The notes under the pieces: generated by a model | The model's input: only the letters and a program-made list of their open reading frames with translations | The model's database searches: none | Told to the model about the DNA's origin: nothing | Shown: piece after piece, positions 53,795 through 62,767 of the stretch | Position numbering within the stretch: the stretch's first letter is position 1 | How the letters are laid out: each line of letters starts with the position of its first letter | DNA from: Albidovulum inexpectatum | GTDB lineage: Bacteria > Pseudomonadota > Alphaproteobacteria > Rhodobacterales > Rhodobacteraceae | Length of the DNA stretch: 64,000 nucleotides | Direction: 5' to 3' | NCBI RefSeq assembly: GCF_002927635.1 | Contig: NZ_PRDS01000002.1 | Location: 62,001 to 126,000, forward strand | Translations under genes and position numbers: made by a program

Positions 53795-55897
53795 ATGGCA
53801 TCGGGGCGAACCAGGTCGCGTCCAGGCGGAATTCTTGCCATGCTGGCGGGGTGCGCCATCGTGGCCCTTGCCGTCGCAGCTCCCGTATCCGTTCCCGCCG
53901 CCGATCGCTGGGCGCTGTCGGTCCTGGGCGTTGCGCTGCTGTGCCTTGGATTTTGCGTCAGACATGAGGCTGCGGCCTTCGGTGCGATCGGCGCCGCGCT
54001 TGTCCTGGGGTGGGGCGCGCAGCTTTACCTGACCGAACCGCTTTGGTTCCCGGCCCTGCGACTGCGCCCGCTGGACGCACGTGACATCGGGATGATGGCA
54101 ATCCTTTCGCTCGAGACAGCCCTTGCCATAACGCTGTTCCTGCGGCTGGGGCTTGCATCGGCGTTTCGTCATGCCGCTCAGCGTCTGGGCTGGCGCCGAA
54201 TGGCTGTCGCTGCCGCCGTGATTTTTCTCTCCTCTGCCCCCGTCATAGGGTATCTCGACCGCGATGCGCAGGGCGCGTGGATTGCGCATCTGATCGTCAC
54301 GTCCGGCCTGATGGCCGTGCATGGCATACTTTTCACAGCCCTCTTCCACGTCGCGCCACCGCTGAGCGGCAGTCACAGGTTGCGTCCCATCGGCCTTGCC
54401 GCTTGCGCGTCGATCAGCGCATTGCTGTTGTCGGCCCTGGCGTTCCAGACCATTCCCCATGTCGAGGACGAGGTCGCCTATCTGTTTCAGGCGCGCACAT
54501 TTTCACAGGGGGCCTTGTGGGCGCCGGTGCCGCCCGAGCCGGCCCGCGCGGGTCTGGACTATTATCTTCTCGAGATCGGCGGGGACCGGTGGTATTCGAC
54601 AACCCTGCCCGGCTGGCCTGCGGCCCTGGCACTGGGCCTGCTTCTGGGTGTCGAGTGGCTGCTCAATCCGCTGCTGATCGGGGCCAGTGTCTTGCTTGGT
54701 CACGCGGTCGTGCGGCGGATGTCCAATACCGAAACCGCGGACCGCACGGCAATTCTGATGGCCCTTTCACCATGGATGCTTGCCGCCGGCGCCAGCCTGA
54801 TGCCACATGCGCTTGCGCTTGCCCTTTCGCTGCTGTCATGGTGGCTGATCCTGCGCGCGGATGAACGACCTGGCAAAAGCCTGCCCCTGCTGCTGCTTGC
54901 AGGCGGCTCCATGGGGTGGATCTTTTCCACGCGTCCCCTGGATGGGGTGATACTTGGTGGATCGACCGGGCTTTGGCTGTTGCTGACAGCCAGGCGCGAT
55001 CAGGGGATCAGGCGCGCCCTCGCCTATGGCGCAGGCTGCGTTGCCATCGGAAGCCTCTTGCTGCTCTACAATGCCGCAATGACGGGGTCGCCCCTGACGC
55101 TGCCGCTGTCCGCCTATCTCGATCGACATTGGAGCCCGGGTGCAAACGCGTTCGGGTTCGGAGCGGATATCGGGCCGCCCGGGAAATGGGGGGCGCTGGA
55201 TCTGTGGCGCGGGCATGGCCCGGTCGAGGCCGCGATCAACACGCTGAACCTGATCTTCAGCCTTCAGTTCGAACTATTCGGCTGGCCCATTGGCTCGCTG
55301 TTGCCAATCCTGGGTTTCCTGCTCTGGGCAGACCGTCGCAGCGGTTTCGACCGGGCCATGATGGTGCTTCTTGCCGCGGTCATCGGCGTCATGTCGCTCT
55401 ATTGGTTTGCCGAAAGCTATTACTTCGGCCCCAGGTACTGGTTCCCGGCCGCTCTTCCCGTCCTGTATCTGTCCGCGCGGGGGATCGGCACCTTGCTCGA
55501 CCGTCTCGATGTGAACCAGGACGGGCGCGTCTCGTCCGGCTTGTGGTTTCTGTGCGCCACGGGACTTCTGGTATTCCTGCCCTGGCGCGCGGTCATGAAA
55601 TACCACGAATATGGCGATTTCCACACGGCCTATCGTGACGCCCAAGAAGCTGGCCTGTTCGGCGACGCCGTGGTCGTCTTCGAGAAGGCGGGAAATGAAG
55701 GATCGGCCATCATGCTGAACGATCCCTTTCTGCGCGACGGTCCGATCCTGATCATGGCTGGGCCAGAGACCGACGACGCGGCCTTGTCACGGGCCTTTCC
55801 CGGCCGCGAGATCGTCCATTTCAGCCCCGATTGGCAAAGCACCGACCCATCGGGAAGAAACCGGCCGCGCTATGTCAGTCGCAACGCCAATCGGTGA
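53795..55897 (+). CDS. Large integral membrane protein, GT-C glycosyltransferase-like
   Basis: 700 residues with about eleven or more hydrophobic helices. The first large loop has HVEDEVAYLFQARTFSQGAL, the acidic pair typical of GT-C enzymes such as ArnT/PMT that use polyprenyl-phosphate sugars on the periplasmic side. A soluble C-terminal part of about 120 residues ends the protein. It starts 4 bp after the GT2 gene, so donor synthesis and transfer are probably coupled. The last 23 bp overlap the convergent arylsulfotransferase gene. Confidence 0.82.
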   Translation: MASGRTRSRPGGILAMLAGCAIVALAVAAPVSVPAADRWALSVLGVALLCLGFCVRHEAAAFGAIGAALVLGWGAQLYLTEPLWFPALRLRPLDARDIGMMAILSLETALAITLFLRLGLASAFRHAAQRLGWRRMAVAAAVIFLSSAPVIGYLDRDAQGAWIAHLIVTSGLMAVHGILFTALFHVAPPLSGSHRLRPIGLAACASISALLLSALAFQTIPHVEDEVAYLFQARTFSQGALWAPVPPEPARAGLDYYLLEIGGDRWYSTTLPGWPAALALGLLLGVEWLLNPLLIGASVLLGHAVVRRMSNTETADRTAILMALSPWMLAAGASLMPHALALALSLLSWWLILRADERPGKSLPLLLLAGGSMGWIFSTRPLDGVILGGSTGLWLLLTARRDQGIRRALAYGAGCVAIGSLLLLYNAAMTGSPLTLPLSAYLDRHWSPGANAFGFGADIGPPGKWGALDLWRGHGPVEAAINTLNLIFSLQFELFGWPIGSLLPILGFLLWADRRSGFDRAMMVLLAAVIGVMSLYWFAESYYFGPRYWFPAALPVLYLSARGIGTLLDRLDVNQDGRVSSGLWFLCATGLLVFLPWRAVMKYHEYGDFHTAYRDAQEAGLFGDAVVVFEKAGNEGSAIMLNDPFLRDGPILIMAGPETDDAALSRAFPGREIVHFSPDWQSTDPSGRNRPRYVSRNANR

Positions 55898-57188
55898 CCG
55901 TGAAATAGGACGGATCGAAGCTCTCGGCATCGTGGAGCCATGTCACGCGATCGTCGTCATGGCGGTTCACGTATTCCCAGACGATACGGCCGGACGAATC
56001 CACCTGAAATGCCCGGCCCTCTTGTGCCGCGGTGATCAGGATACCACCATCGGGCAGCATCTGATGGGTCGAGCGTTCCGGTGAAAAGAATCTCTGGCCG
56101 TCCCGGCCACCGTAAAGCAATTCGGCACCGCCCGTTTCCGGATCCAGCCGCCAGATCCGGCTTCCCCCACCGCGCGAGCCGTCAGGCGTATCGTCGCTGT
56201 GGTTGTCGAACACCGTAATGGTGCCGCCTGGTTGAAAATCCGGGTCATGCTGACGAATGAACGGACCGATGCGGAACCACTTGATCGTGCGGACGTCCGG
56301 GTCGGTCACCACGATCATGTTGCGGTTGCGCAGGGAGAGCATCAGATCTCCGGCCTCGAACATCGGGAAGTCCGGCGCAAGCTCTGAACTCAGCTCCTCG
56401 ACCTCGTTCATGTGAAACTCACCGCCGGTCCGCGTGCGGAAGAACCCGGTCGAGGTGATCAGCGCCTCCATGTCGTTTTCGATGAACAGCTCGGTCAGCG
56501 CGCGCTCGAACACCTTGTTCCCGGCAGCGTCATACTTGAAGACCAGATCCTCCCAATAGGGACCGGCAAACGGCCAGGGAATTTCGGCATTCGGCCTGTC
56601 GATGTATCGCCCCCCCGAAATGACGATGCCGCCATCCATCAGCCAGTTCGGCGAGTGGTGGTTGACGATTCCGGGCGTCGTCCAGACCGTTTTGCCGCAC
56701 CGATCCAGCCGTGCCATCCCGCCGCTTTCGAAACTGAACACGATATCGCCGTCGGGCGTGATGATCGTGCCATGCGTAATCGCGTTCCAATCCGTCGCGG
56801 GGGGATCACGAAAGAACGACAGGTCGGGGAACAGGGCATGGGCGCTCAACTCCCAATCGGTCAGCACGGTGCCGTCGCGCCGGATCAGCCTTGCGCGATT
56901 GTTGCCGTCAAGGAACCCGGACAGCAGGATCAGGTCTTCCCGATCTGCCGAAGGTTCATTCACGGTGACGCCACTGCCCGGCCTTGTTGCCGGTCGCAGG
57001 AAGTGAACCGGCTCTTGCCCCAGAAGATTCGGCAATTCCTCGACGACCGTTCGGCCCTGATCAAGAATACCCCAGACGGCGCGGTGCAGGCGGGTTTCCT
57101 TGACTGCCGAATACTGCCCCGCGACGAACGCGCCAGCCACGACAAGCGCCGCGCCCGCCACGATCGAGATTGCCTTGCCGCGTTCCAT
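55875..57188 (-). CDS. Arylsulfotransferase (ASST)-like protein
   Basis: 437 residues from the ATG at 57188 just after AGGGGCGTG; a GTG at 57191 is in frame directly before it. An N-terminal hydrophobic segment (AISIVAGAALVVAGAFVAGQ) anchors or exports it. The body shows beta-propeller repeats with His-containing loops (IVNHHSPNWLMDGGIVISG, VFDNHSDDT, HQMLPDGGILITAAQEG, WLHDAESFD) as in ASST-type proteins. Known ASST enzymes move sulfate between phenols in the periplasm. Here it sits at the end of a glycan operon, so modification of a glycan or lipid carrier is possible but unproven. Confidence 0.82.
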   Translation of the reverse strand: MERGKAISIVAGAALVVAGAFVAGQYSAVKETRLHRAVWGILDQGRTVVEELPNLLGQEPVHFLRPATRPGSGVTVNEPSADREDLILLSGFLDGNNRARLIRRDGTVLTDWELSAHALFPDLSFFRDPPATDWNAITHGTIITPDGDIVFSFESGGMARLDRCGKTVWTTPGIVNHHSPNWLMDGGIVISGGRYIDRPNAEIPWPFAGPYWEDLVFKYDAAGNKVFERALTELFIENDMEALITSTGFFRTRTGGEFHMNEVEELSSELAPDFPMFEAGDLMLSLRNRNMIVVTDPDVRTIKWFRIGPFIRQHDPDFQPGGTITVFDNHSDDTPDGSRGGGSRIWRLDPETGGAELLYGGRDGQRFFSPERSTHQMLPDGGILITAAQEGRAFQVDSSGRIVWEYVNRHDDDRVTWLHDAESFDPSYFTVTDWRCD

Positions 57189-57198
57189 CACGCCCCTT

Positions 57199-59271
57199 TC
57201 AAATGCCCAGAATCCGGCGCGCCAGATGGATCAGGTCATGAACCCGCCTGTCCCCGCTCAGGCGCCGACCGTGACCGTAGATGATGCTGCGCGGCGTTTC
57301 GTAGATTGCAGCGCCCGTATCCACCGGCGGCGGGTTCGCGGCGGTCTGGCGCCATGCCTTTGGGTTCAGAACGAACATGCCATAGCCCAGATGGGTCGCG
57401 ATCGGTTCTCCGTCCGCGGGCGTTGCGCGCTCCAGAGGCTTGAGAACATAGTTGATCTGCTGGCCTTCGGGTTTCGGAAACTCGGAATAGAACCACCACA
57501 CCAAGGGTGCGCCATAGAAGCGCTGGGCCGGATCATCCTCGCCATAGGTGATCGGAAAAAGCTCTGCCAGAAGCACATGGGCAACGTCCACGGCCTGTAT
57601 CGAAAAGCCCCGGAAACGTTCGCCGTCCGCGCGTTGCGCTGTTTCGAAGATCGGTCCTTCGGTCACGATCTGCTGGCCGATGTCGCGTTCGAAGCCGTGC
57701 AGGCGCATTTCCTTTGGCCACGACAGATACAGCGACAGCAACAGCCCCGCGAACACCAGGACGCGCAGGGGCGCCGCCCAGCCCTTGCGCGCGAACAGAT
57801 CGGACCGCCACATGACGATCAGTGGCGGGATCATGGCCGGAATGAAATGGTGCAGCAGCACCCGCCACGCCTGAAAATAGAAGAACAGGAAGAACGCGAC
57901 GGAAACCAGCGTCAGGCTGCGCGCAAGCCTGTCCTGCCATGGCCACAGCAGAAGGAACAAGGCTGGCACGATCCCGACCGGGACGATCCAGAATCCGATC
58001 TTCCAGAAGTCGAACGCCGTGAAGAAGCGCAGGCGGTCGATGATGTTCGACGCGCCAAATTCATCACCAGGAAACGGCAGACCCAGCGCGGCGATCAGCC
58101 GCGGTGCAAGAACCGAAATGGCGGCCGCCAAGGCCAGCGTGCCAAGCGCCGTGCCAAGCCGTTGCCAGGGCACGGGCCGCCAGGTCAGCATTGCCGCGAC
58201 CGGCCACAGCACCAGCCAAAGCCCTCCGGTGGGGATGACCAGATGCGTCATGATGCCCGTTGCCACCATCAGGCCGGGCCGGTTTTCGACAAAGGCCAGC
58301 ACATAGCCCAGGAACACGACCACAGCCAGGGTTTCACGCGCTGCCGGCATGGGCGAGTCGCCGAAATAGACGTGGTAGCCCCCCGAATAGACGACCGAAA
58401 GCGTGTAGATCAGCAATGCCGCGACAAGTGCCACATGGTCGATGGCCGGCAGCCCGGTTTCCCGGCCGGAACGGATCAAACGGCACAGCACCGGGTAGAG
58501 CAGCGCCAGATACATCAGCAGAGGCGCGCGCACGGAATATTCCCATTCCCCCCACAGCCTGACGAACCAGCTTTCGGGAAAGACGAACAGGACCATGGTC
58601 AGGCCGGGCGCGTTGCGGATGGGGCCGGCCTCGGGCGGCCAGAACGGCCACAGCCTGGCAATGTGAAGCCGCGCGAACTGCAACGAGCCCGATCCGTCGC
58701 CGGTGAAGTTTTCCCAATAGAACTTGGGCGCGAACAGGCAGATGCACAGCCAGAACAGGACCAGAGCGCCGATCAGGTCGCCGCGATCGGTTTCGTCGAA
58801 ACGCAGCTTGAACTCGGCGCCCGCACCAAGCCACAAGGCGCCGGCCACAAGGCAAGAGACGTTCAGGAATGCCATCAGAAGGGCGAAGTCCTGCCCCCGG
58901 ACAACATGCCCAGTTGCCAGTTGAAACAGGCTGATCCCGGTCACGTTCAGGACGATCGCCCAACCCAGAGCGCTGAGCAGCCACGTGGCCAAGGTCTTGT
59001 CACGTCCCCAGACCGCGGCAACGATCAAGCCGGGTCCCAGAAGAAAGACGCAGGCCGCAAGCGTTGCAAGCGGAGTCAGTAGATACAGCTGCAGCGCATG
59101 TGCCGGCAGGAAATACGGGTTGTTCCCCAATCCCAGCGGCCAGTTCCAAAGCGTTTCACGCACGATCGCGATACCCGGAAAGGTCACGAGTCCGGCGATC
59201 AGGATCACCAGGCCGAGCGGCCACAATCCGGGGCGATCCCCTTGGCTGCCGGATGTATCAAGAAAACTCAT
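57199..59271 (-). CDS. Large integral membrane protein, putative GT-C-like glycosyltransferase
   Basis: 690 residues with about twelve hydrophobic helices and a soluble C-terminal domain of about 160 residues (from RLHGFERDIGQQIVTE). No exact family recognised. The first periplasmic loops carry an ETLWNWPLG segment and a FTGDGSGSLQFARLH segment with an acidic residue where GT-C enzymes place a catalytic acid. Its start overlaps the gtrA stop by 14 bp, and the arylsulfotransferase gene follows after 10 bp. Confidence 0.75.
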   Translation of the reverse strand: MSFLDTSGSQGDRPGLWPLGLVILIAGLVTFPGIAIVRETLWNWPLGLGNNPYFLPAHALQLYLLTPLATLAACVFLLGPGLIVAAVWGRDKTLATWLLSALGWAIVLNVTGISLFQLATGHVVRGQDFALLMAFLNVSCLVAGALWLGAGAEFKLRFDETDRGDLIGALVLFWLCICLFAPKFYWENFTGDGSGSLQFARLHIARLWPFWPPEAGPIRNAPGLTMVLFVFPESWFVRLWGEWEYSVRAPLLMYLALLYPVLCRLIRSGRETGLPAIDHVALVAALLIYTLSVVYSGGYHVYFGDSPMPAARETLAVVVFLGYVLAFVENRPGLMVATGIMTHLVIPTGGLWLVLWPVAAMLTWRPVPWQRLGTALGTLALAAAISVLAPRLIAALGLPFPGDEFGASNIIDRLRFFTAFDFWKIGFWIVPVGIVPALFLLLWPWQDRLARSLTLVSVAFFLFFYFQAWRVLLHHFIPAMIPPLIVMWRSDLFARKGWAAPLRVLVFAGLLLSLYLSWPKEMRLHGFERDIGQQIVTEGPIFETAQRADGERFRGFSIQAVDVAHVLLAELFPITYGEDDPAQRFYGAPLVWWFYSEFPKPEGQQINYVLKPLERATPADGEPIATHLGYGMFVLNPKAWRQTAANPPPVDTGAAIYETPRSIIYGHGRRLSGDRRVHDLIHLARRILGI

Positions 59272-59680
59272 CGCGCCCTCGGCGTGTCACGAAAGGCAGC
59301 CGTCCCGTCAATGCAAACGACACCAGAAGATAGGCCAGGACCGCTATGGGCAGCACAAGAACCGCCTGAGCCGCAATCGGGTGCAGACCCAGTGCCAACA
59401 ATGCACTCAGGCATCCCGCGTTGACGACATATATTGCGCCATAGCTGGCCACATAGAACGGAAGCCGGTCCAGACCGGTCGTGTCGAAAACCAGCCGCGC
59501 ATGGGTGCCGAAATTCCACAGCACTCCCAGGCACCACGACAGGGCCAGGGCAAGCTGAGGCGCAAGCGCCAGCCAGATCAATAGCGCATAGACGCCAAAT
59601 CCGAACGCAGTATTCACAACGCCAACAAGGAGAAACCGAACAAGGCGGCCAAGATCCGATCTGCCTGAAAGCCCGCTCAT
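59258..59680 (-). CDS. GtrA-family membrane protein
   Basis: 140 residues, four transmembrane helices. The N terminus RLVRFLLVGVVNTAFGFGVY and the SWCLGVLWNFGTHARLVFDT loop are the GtrA signature. The family is thought to flip polyprenyl-phosphate-linked sugars across the inner membrane. It overlaps the upstream SDR gene by 4 bp and the downstream GT-C-like gene by 14 bp. Confidence 0.9.
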   Translation of the reverse strand: MSGLSGRSDLGRLVRFLLVGVVNTAFGFGVYALLIWLALAPQLALALSWCLGVLWNFGTHARLVFDTTGLDRLPFYVASYGAIYVVNAGCLSALLALGLHPIAAQAVLVLPIAVLAYLLVSFALTGRLPFVTRRGRDEFS

Positions 59681-60552
59681 GCAAGTCCTTCCTCTCTCAG
59701 AGCTGCCGCAAGGCCGGATTCCAGGTCGTATCGCGGCTCGAAGCCCGTCGCATCACGCAGGCGGGCAATGTCGGCCTCGATCACGTCCGGGTCTCCGGGT
59801 GGGCGCGGTCTTTCACCAAGATGCACCAGATGGTCGCATCCCGCCAGCCGCGCCGCGGTCAGGACCAGTTCGCGAACCTCGATCGCCCTGCCCGAGCCGA
59901 TATTCACCGCGCCCTCGACGGAAGATTGCAGAAGCTGTGTCAGAGCCAGCGCCAGATCATCGACATGCAGGTAATCCCGGCGCTGCCGACCGTCGCTGCA
60001 GGCAATCGTTGCGCCCGCGCGAAAGCCCCGGACAAGATCCCCCAACAAACGCCCCTCGGCTTCCCCGGCTCCATAGACGAAGAAGGGACGTGCCCAGGCA
60101 AGCGATACCCCCAGCGCATCCGCAGCCCCCATCGCCGCAAGTCCCGTCGCGGCCTTTGCCGCCCCATAGACCGAGGCTGGTCTCAGGGGTGAATCTTCGG
60201 AAAACCTTCCGCCCAATGCCCAATCGTATTCTGCGCAGCTGCCGACAAGCACCGCCCGCTTGCCGCCGTTCGCCGCAAAAGCCTGCAACAGGCGCAGCGT
60301 CGCAATGACCCAGTTCAGGTTTGCAACATCGTTCATCCGATGCGGCCCATCGGCCCACGCCAGATGCAGAAGTGTATCGGCCTGCGCCATTTCGGCCGCG
60401 GCCTCGGGATCGCGCAGAAGATGGCCACGCAACGCCGTGTCCCCGCTGCGCGACAATCCGACCACGTCATAACCCAGCCGCTGCAGCGGCCGCATCACGG
60501 CCCGACCGATCAGGCCGGACGCGCCCGTGACAAGTATGCGCCGCGAGGTCAT
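59677..60552 (-). CDS. NAD-dependent epimerase/dehydratase (extended SDR)
   Basis: 291 residues. Cofactor motif ILVTGASGLIGRAVM at residues 6-20. Instead of the usual YxxxK within a longer motif there is SVYGAAKAATG, with Ser in VGSCAEYDWALG upstream. Segments typical of nucleotide-sugar reductases are present (RRDYLHVDDLALALTQLL, AVNIGSGRAIEVRELV). It may reduce the 4-keto group of a CDP-deoxysugar. Overlaps the methyltransferase gene and gtrA by 4 bp each. Confidence 0.87.
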   Translation of the reverse strand: MTSRRILVTGASGLIGRAVMRPLQRLGYDVVGLSRSGDTALRGHLLRDPEAAAEMAQADTLLHLAWADGPHRMNDVANLNWVIATLRLLQAFAANGGKRAVLVGSCAEYDWALGGRFSEDSPLRPASVYGAAKAATGLAAMGAADALGVSLAWARPFFVYGAGEAEGRLLGDLVRGFRAGATIACSDGRQRRDYLHVDDLALALTQLLQSSVEGAVNIGSGRAIEVRELVLTAARLAGCDHLVHLGERPRPPGDPDVIEADIARLRDATGFEPRYDLESGLAAALREEGLA

Positions 60553-61802
60553 GTCCAGACCCGAATTTCAGGGATCGCGGTCACGATCCTCATCCCGCCT
60601 GCACGCAGATCGGATAGCTGATCCATGATCTCTTCGCGCAGGTTCCACGGCAGGATCAGAAGATCGTCGGGCGGGTCGGCCCGAAGATGCTCGACGCCGT
60701 GCACCGGGATCTGGCTGCCTGGCAACAAGGTGTTCTGCTTGGCCGGGTTTCGATCGACGCAATAGGCAATGTCCCGACGGTCAACCCGGCAGAAGTTCAG
60801 CAACGTGTTTCCCTTCGCTGCCGCTCCATAGGCCGCGACACGCCGCCCTTCGGACCTTGCCTGGTCCAGATAGGCGCGCAGGCCTTCTCGCACCGCATGG
60901 GCGCGGTCGGCAAAACCGCGATAGCCTTCGGGCGTATCAAGCCGCGCTGCCTGTTCCTGGGCCCGGACCGCGGAAACGCCCGGCATTTCCGGGAAGGAGG
61001 CCTCACCGCGGCAGGCGAATACGCGCAGGCTGCCGCCATGGGTGGAAAGTTCCTGCACGTCGAAAACACGCAGGCCGTGGGCAGAGAAAATCCGCTCGAC
61101 CGCAAGCAGAGACAGGTAGGAATAATGTTCGTGATAGATCGTATCGAACTGCACCTCTTGCAGCATGCGCAACAGATGGGGGAACTCGACGGTATAGACC
61201 GCATCGCCCCGTAGCAGCGTCGCGATGCCGGATACGAAGTCGTTGATGTCGGGTACATGCGCCAGCACGTTCGCCGAACAGATCAGGTCCGGGCGCAAGC
61301 CATCCCGATGCAGTCGTTGCGCCAGTTTCTGTCCGAAGAATTCCACGATCGTCGGAACGCCGTTTTCTTTCGCCGCGCGCGCCACCGAGGCCGACGGTTC
61401 GATCCCCAGGACCGGCATTCCGGCACGCACGAAATTGCGCAGCAGATACCCGTCATTCGAGGCAATCTCGATCACCAGGCTGTCGGGTCCAAGGCCAAGC
61501 CTGTCGATCATGCTTTCGGCATAATGCCGTGCATGTTCCAGCCAGCTTGATGAGAAAGACGAGAAATAGGCATAGTTTTCGTTGAAGATTTCCCCGGGCG
61601 GCACATCGCGATCGACCTGCACCAGCCAGCAGCTTTCGCAAACCCTGACATGCAGGGGATACCGCGGTTCGGGCTCATCGGCGCGGTCAAGCGGAACATA
61701 GGAATTCGCGACCGCCGACATGCCAAGATCGACAAGGCTCAGTGACAGTGGCGCCCCGCAATGACGGCAGGGATGCGTGACTTCGGGCTGCGGTGCATTC
61801 AT
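60549..61802 (-). CDS. Sugar C-methyltransferase-like SAM enzyme
   Basis: 417 residues in three parts. An N-terminal zinc module has Cys12, Cys15, Cys55 and Cys58, the SAM-binding domain contains LVIEIASNDGYLL (about 109-121), and a C-terminal Rossmann-like module has VAAYGAAAKGNTLLNF. The catalytic region FDTIYHEHYSYLS matches NDP-hexose C-3 methyltransferases such as TylCIII and NovU. It therefore probably adds a branching methyl to a 4-keto-deoxysugar. The rfbF homologue is 12 bp upstream. Confidence 0.87.
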   Translation of the reverse strand: MNAPQPEVTHPCRHCGAPLSLSLVDLGMSAVANSYVPLDRADEPEPRYPLHVRVCESCWLVQVDRDVPPGEIFNENYAYFSSFSSSWLEHARHYAESMIDRLGLGPDSLVIEIASNDGYLLRNFVRAGMPVLGIEPSASVARAAKENGVPTIVEFFGQKLAQRLHRDGLRPDLICSANVLAHVPDINDFVSGIATLLRGDAVYTVEFPHLLRMLQEVQFDTIYHEHYSYLSLLAVERIFSAHGLRVFDVQELSTHGGSLRVFACRGEASFPEMPGVSAVRAQEQAARLDTPEGYRGFADRAHAVREGLRAYLDQARSEGRRVAAYGAAAKGNTLLNFCRVDRRDIAYCVDRNPAKQNTLLPGSQIPVHGVEHLRADPPDDLLILPWNLREEIMDQLSDLRAGGMRIVTAIPEIRVWT

Positions 61803-61814
61803 CGACCCGGCCCC

Positions 61815-62585
61815 CTACCAGATTTTCCACGGAGCATTGCCGCTTTGCCACAGCGCCTCGAGCTGCTGCTTCTCTCGCAACGTGTCCATCGGCTGCCAGA
61901 AGCCGCGATGCTCCCACGCCATCAGCTCACCTTCGCGGGCAAGCTGCATCAGGGGTGCGCGTTCCCAGATCGTTGAATCGTCCTCAAGGTACTTCTCGAC
62001 CCCGGGCGAAAGCACGAAGAACCCGCCATTGATGACCCCTCCGTCTCCCTTCGGCTTTTCCGAGAATTCGGTGACATGCCCTTCATCGAGTTCCAGCCGC
62101 CCGAAGCGCGCAGCGGGCGGGACGGCCGTGACCGTCGCCAACTTGCCATGCGCGCGGTGAAACGCGATCAGCGAGGCAATGTCCACATCTCCCAGCCCAT
62201 CGCCATAGGTCATGCAGAAGGCTTCCTCGTCACGCAGCAAAGGCATGACGCGCCGCAGGCGGCCGCCCGTCATGCTGTCCTGTCCCGTGTCGATAAGGGT
62301 CACGCGCCAGGGCTCGGATCCGTTCTGAAGCACTTCGGCCTTGCCGCTGCGCAGGTCGAACGTGATGTCCGCGCCGTACATGTGGTAATTGGCGAAGTAT
62401 TCCTTGATGACATTGCCCTTGTAGCCGCAGCAGACGATGAAGTCATTGATACCGTGGGCGGAATAGATCTTCATGATGTGCCAGATGATCGGTCGCCCGC
62501 CGATTTCGACCATCGGCTTTGGAACACGCACGGTTTCTTCGGCCAGACGCGTGCCAAGACCGCCCGCCAGAATGACACATTTCAT
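61815..62585 (-). CDS. rfbF: Glucose-1-phosphate cytidylyltransferase
   Basis: Makes CDP-glucose from glucose 1-phosphate and CTP, the first step of CDP-deoxysugar synthesis. 256 residues from the ATG at 62585 after AAAGGAG. Nucleotidyltransferase motifs: [13 protein letters not shown] (6-18), [30 protein letters not shown] and [16 protein letters not shown]. The usual partner, CDP-glucose 4,6-dehydratase (rfbG), is not in the window. First gene of the overlapping run to 55875. Confidence 0.95.
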   Translation of the reverse strand: MKCVILAGGLGTRLAEETVRVPKPMVEIGGRPIIWHIMKIYSAHGINDFIVCCGYKGNVIKEYFANYHMYGADITFDLRSGKAEVLQNGSEPWRVTLIDTGQDSMTGGRLRRVMPLLRDEEAFCMTYGDGLGDVDIASLIAFHRAHGKLATVTAVPPAARFGRLELDEGHVTEFSEKPKGDGGVINGGFFVLSPGVEKYLEDDSTIWERAPLMQLAREGELMAWEHRGFWQPMDTLREKQQLEALWQSGNAPWKIW

Positions 62586-62767
62586 CAATGCATCTCCTTT
62601 CAAAAATACGGGACCTGAACGACCGAAAATGCGGCCTGTCCCTGCACCGATCACCCTGCCAGGGCCAAAACGGCCGCCGACAAAATACCACCCTAGATAC
62701 CGAGGTAGCACAAAGCCGCCGATCGCGCTACTTCTATGCAAAGGGCCGCGCCCAAGGGGGGATCTTC

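Noticed and set aside
57100-59082. A 660-codon open frame on the plus strand opposite the GT-C-like gene
   Set aside because: The translation is rich in Gln, Arg, His and Asp with no hydrophobic core, typical of an antisense shadow; the minus-strand protein has clear membrane helices and operon overlaps.
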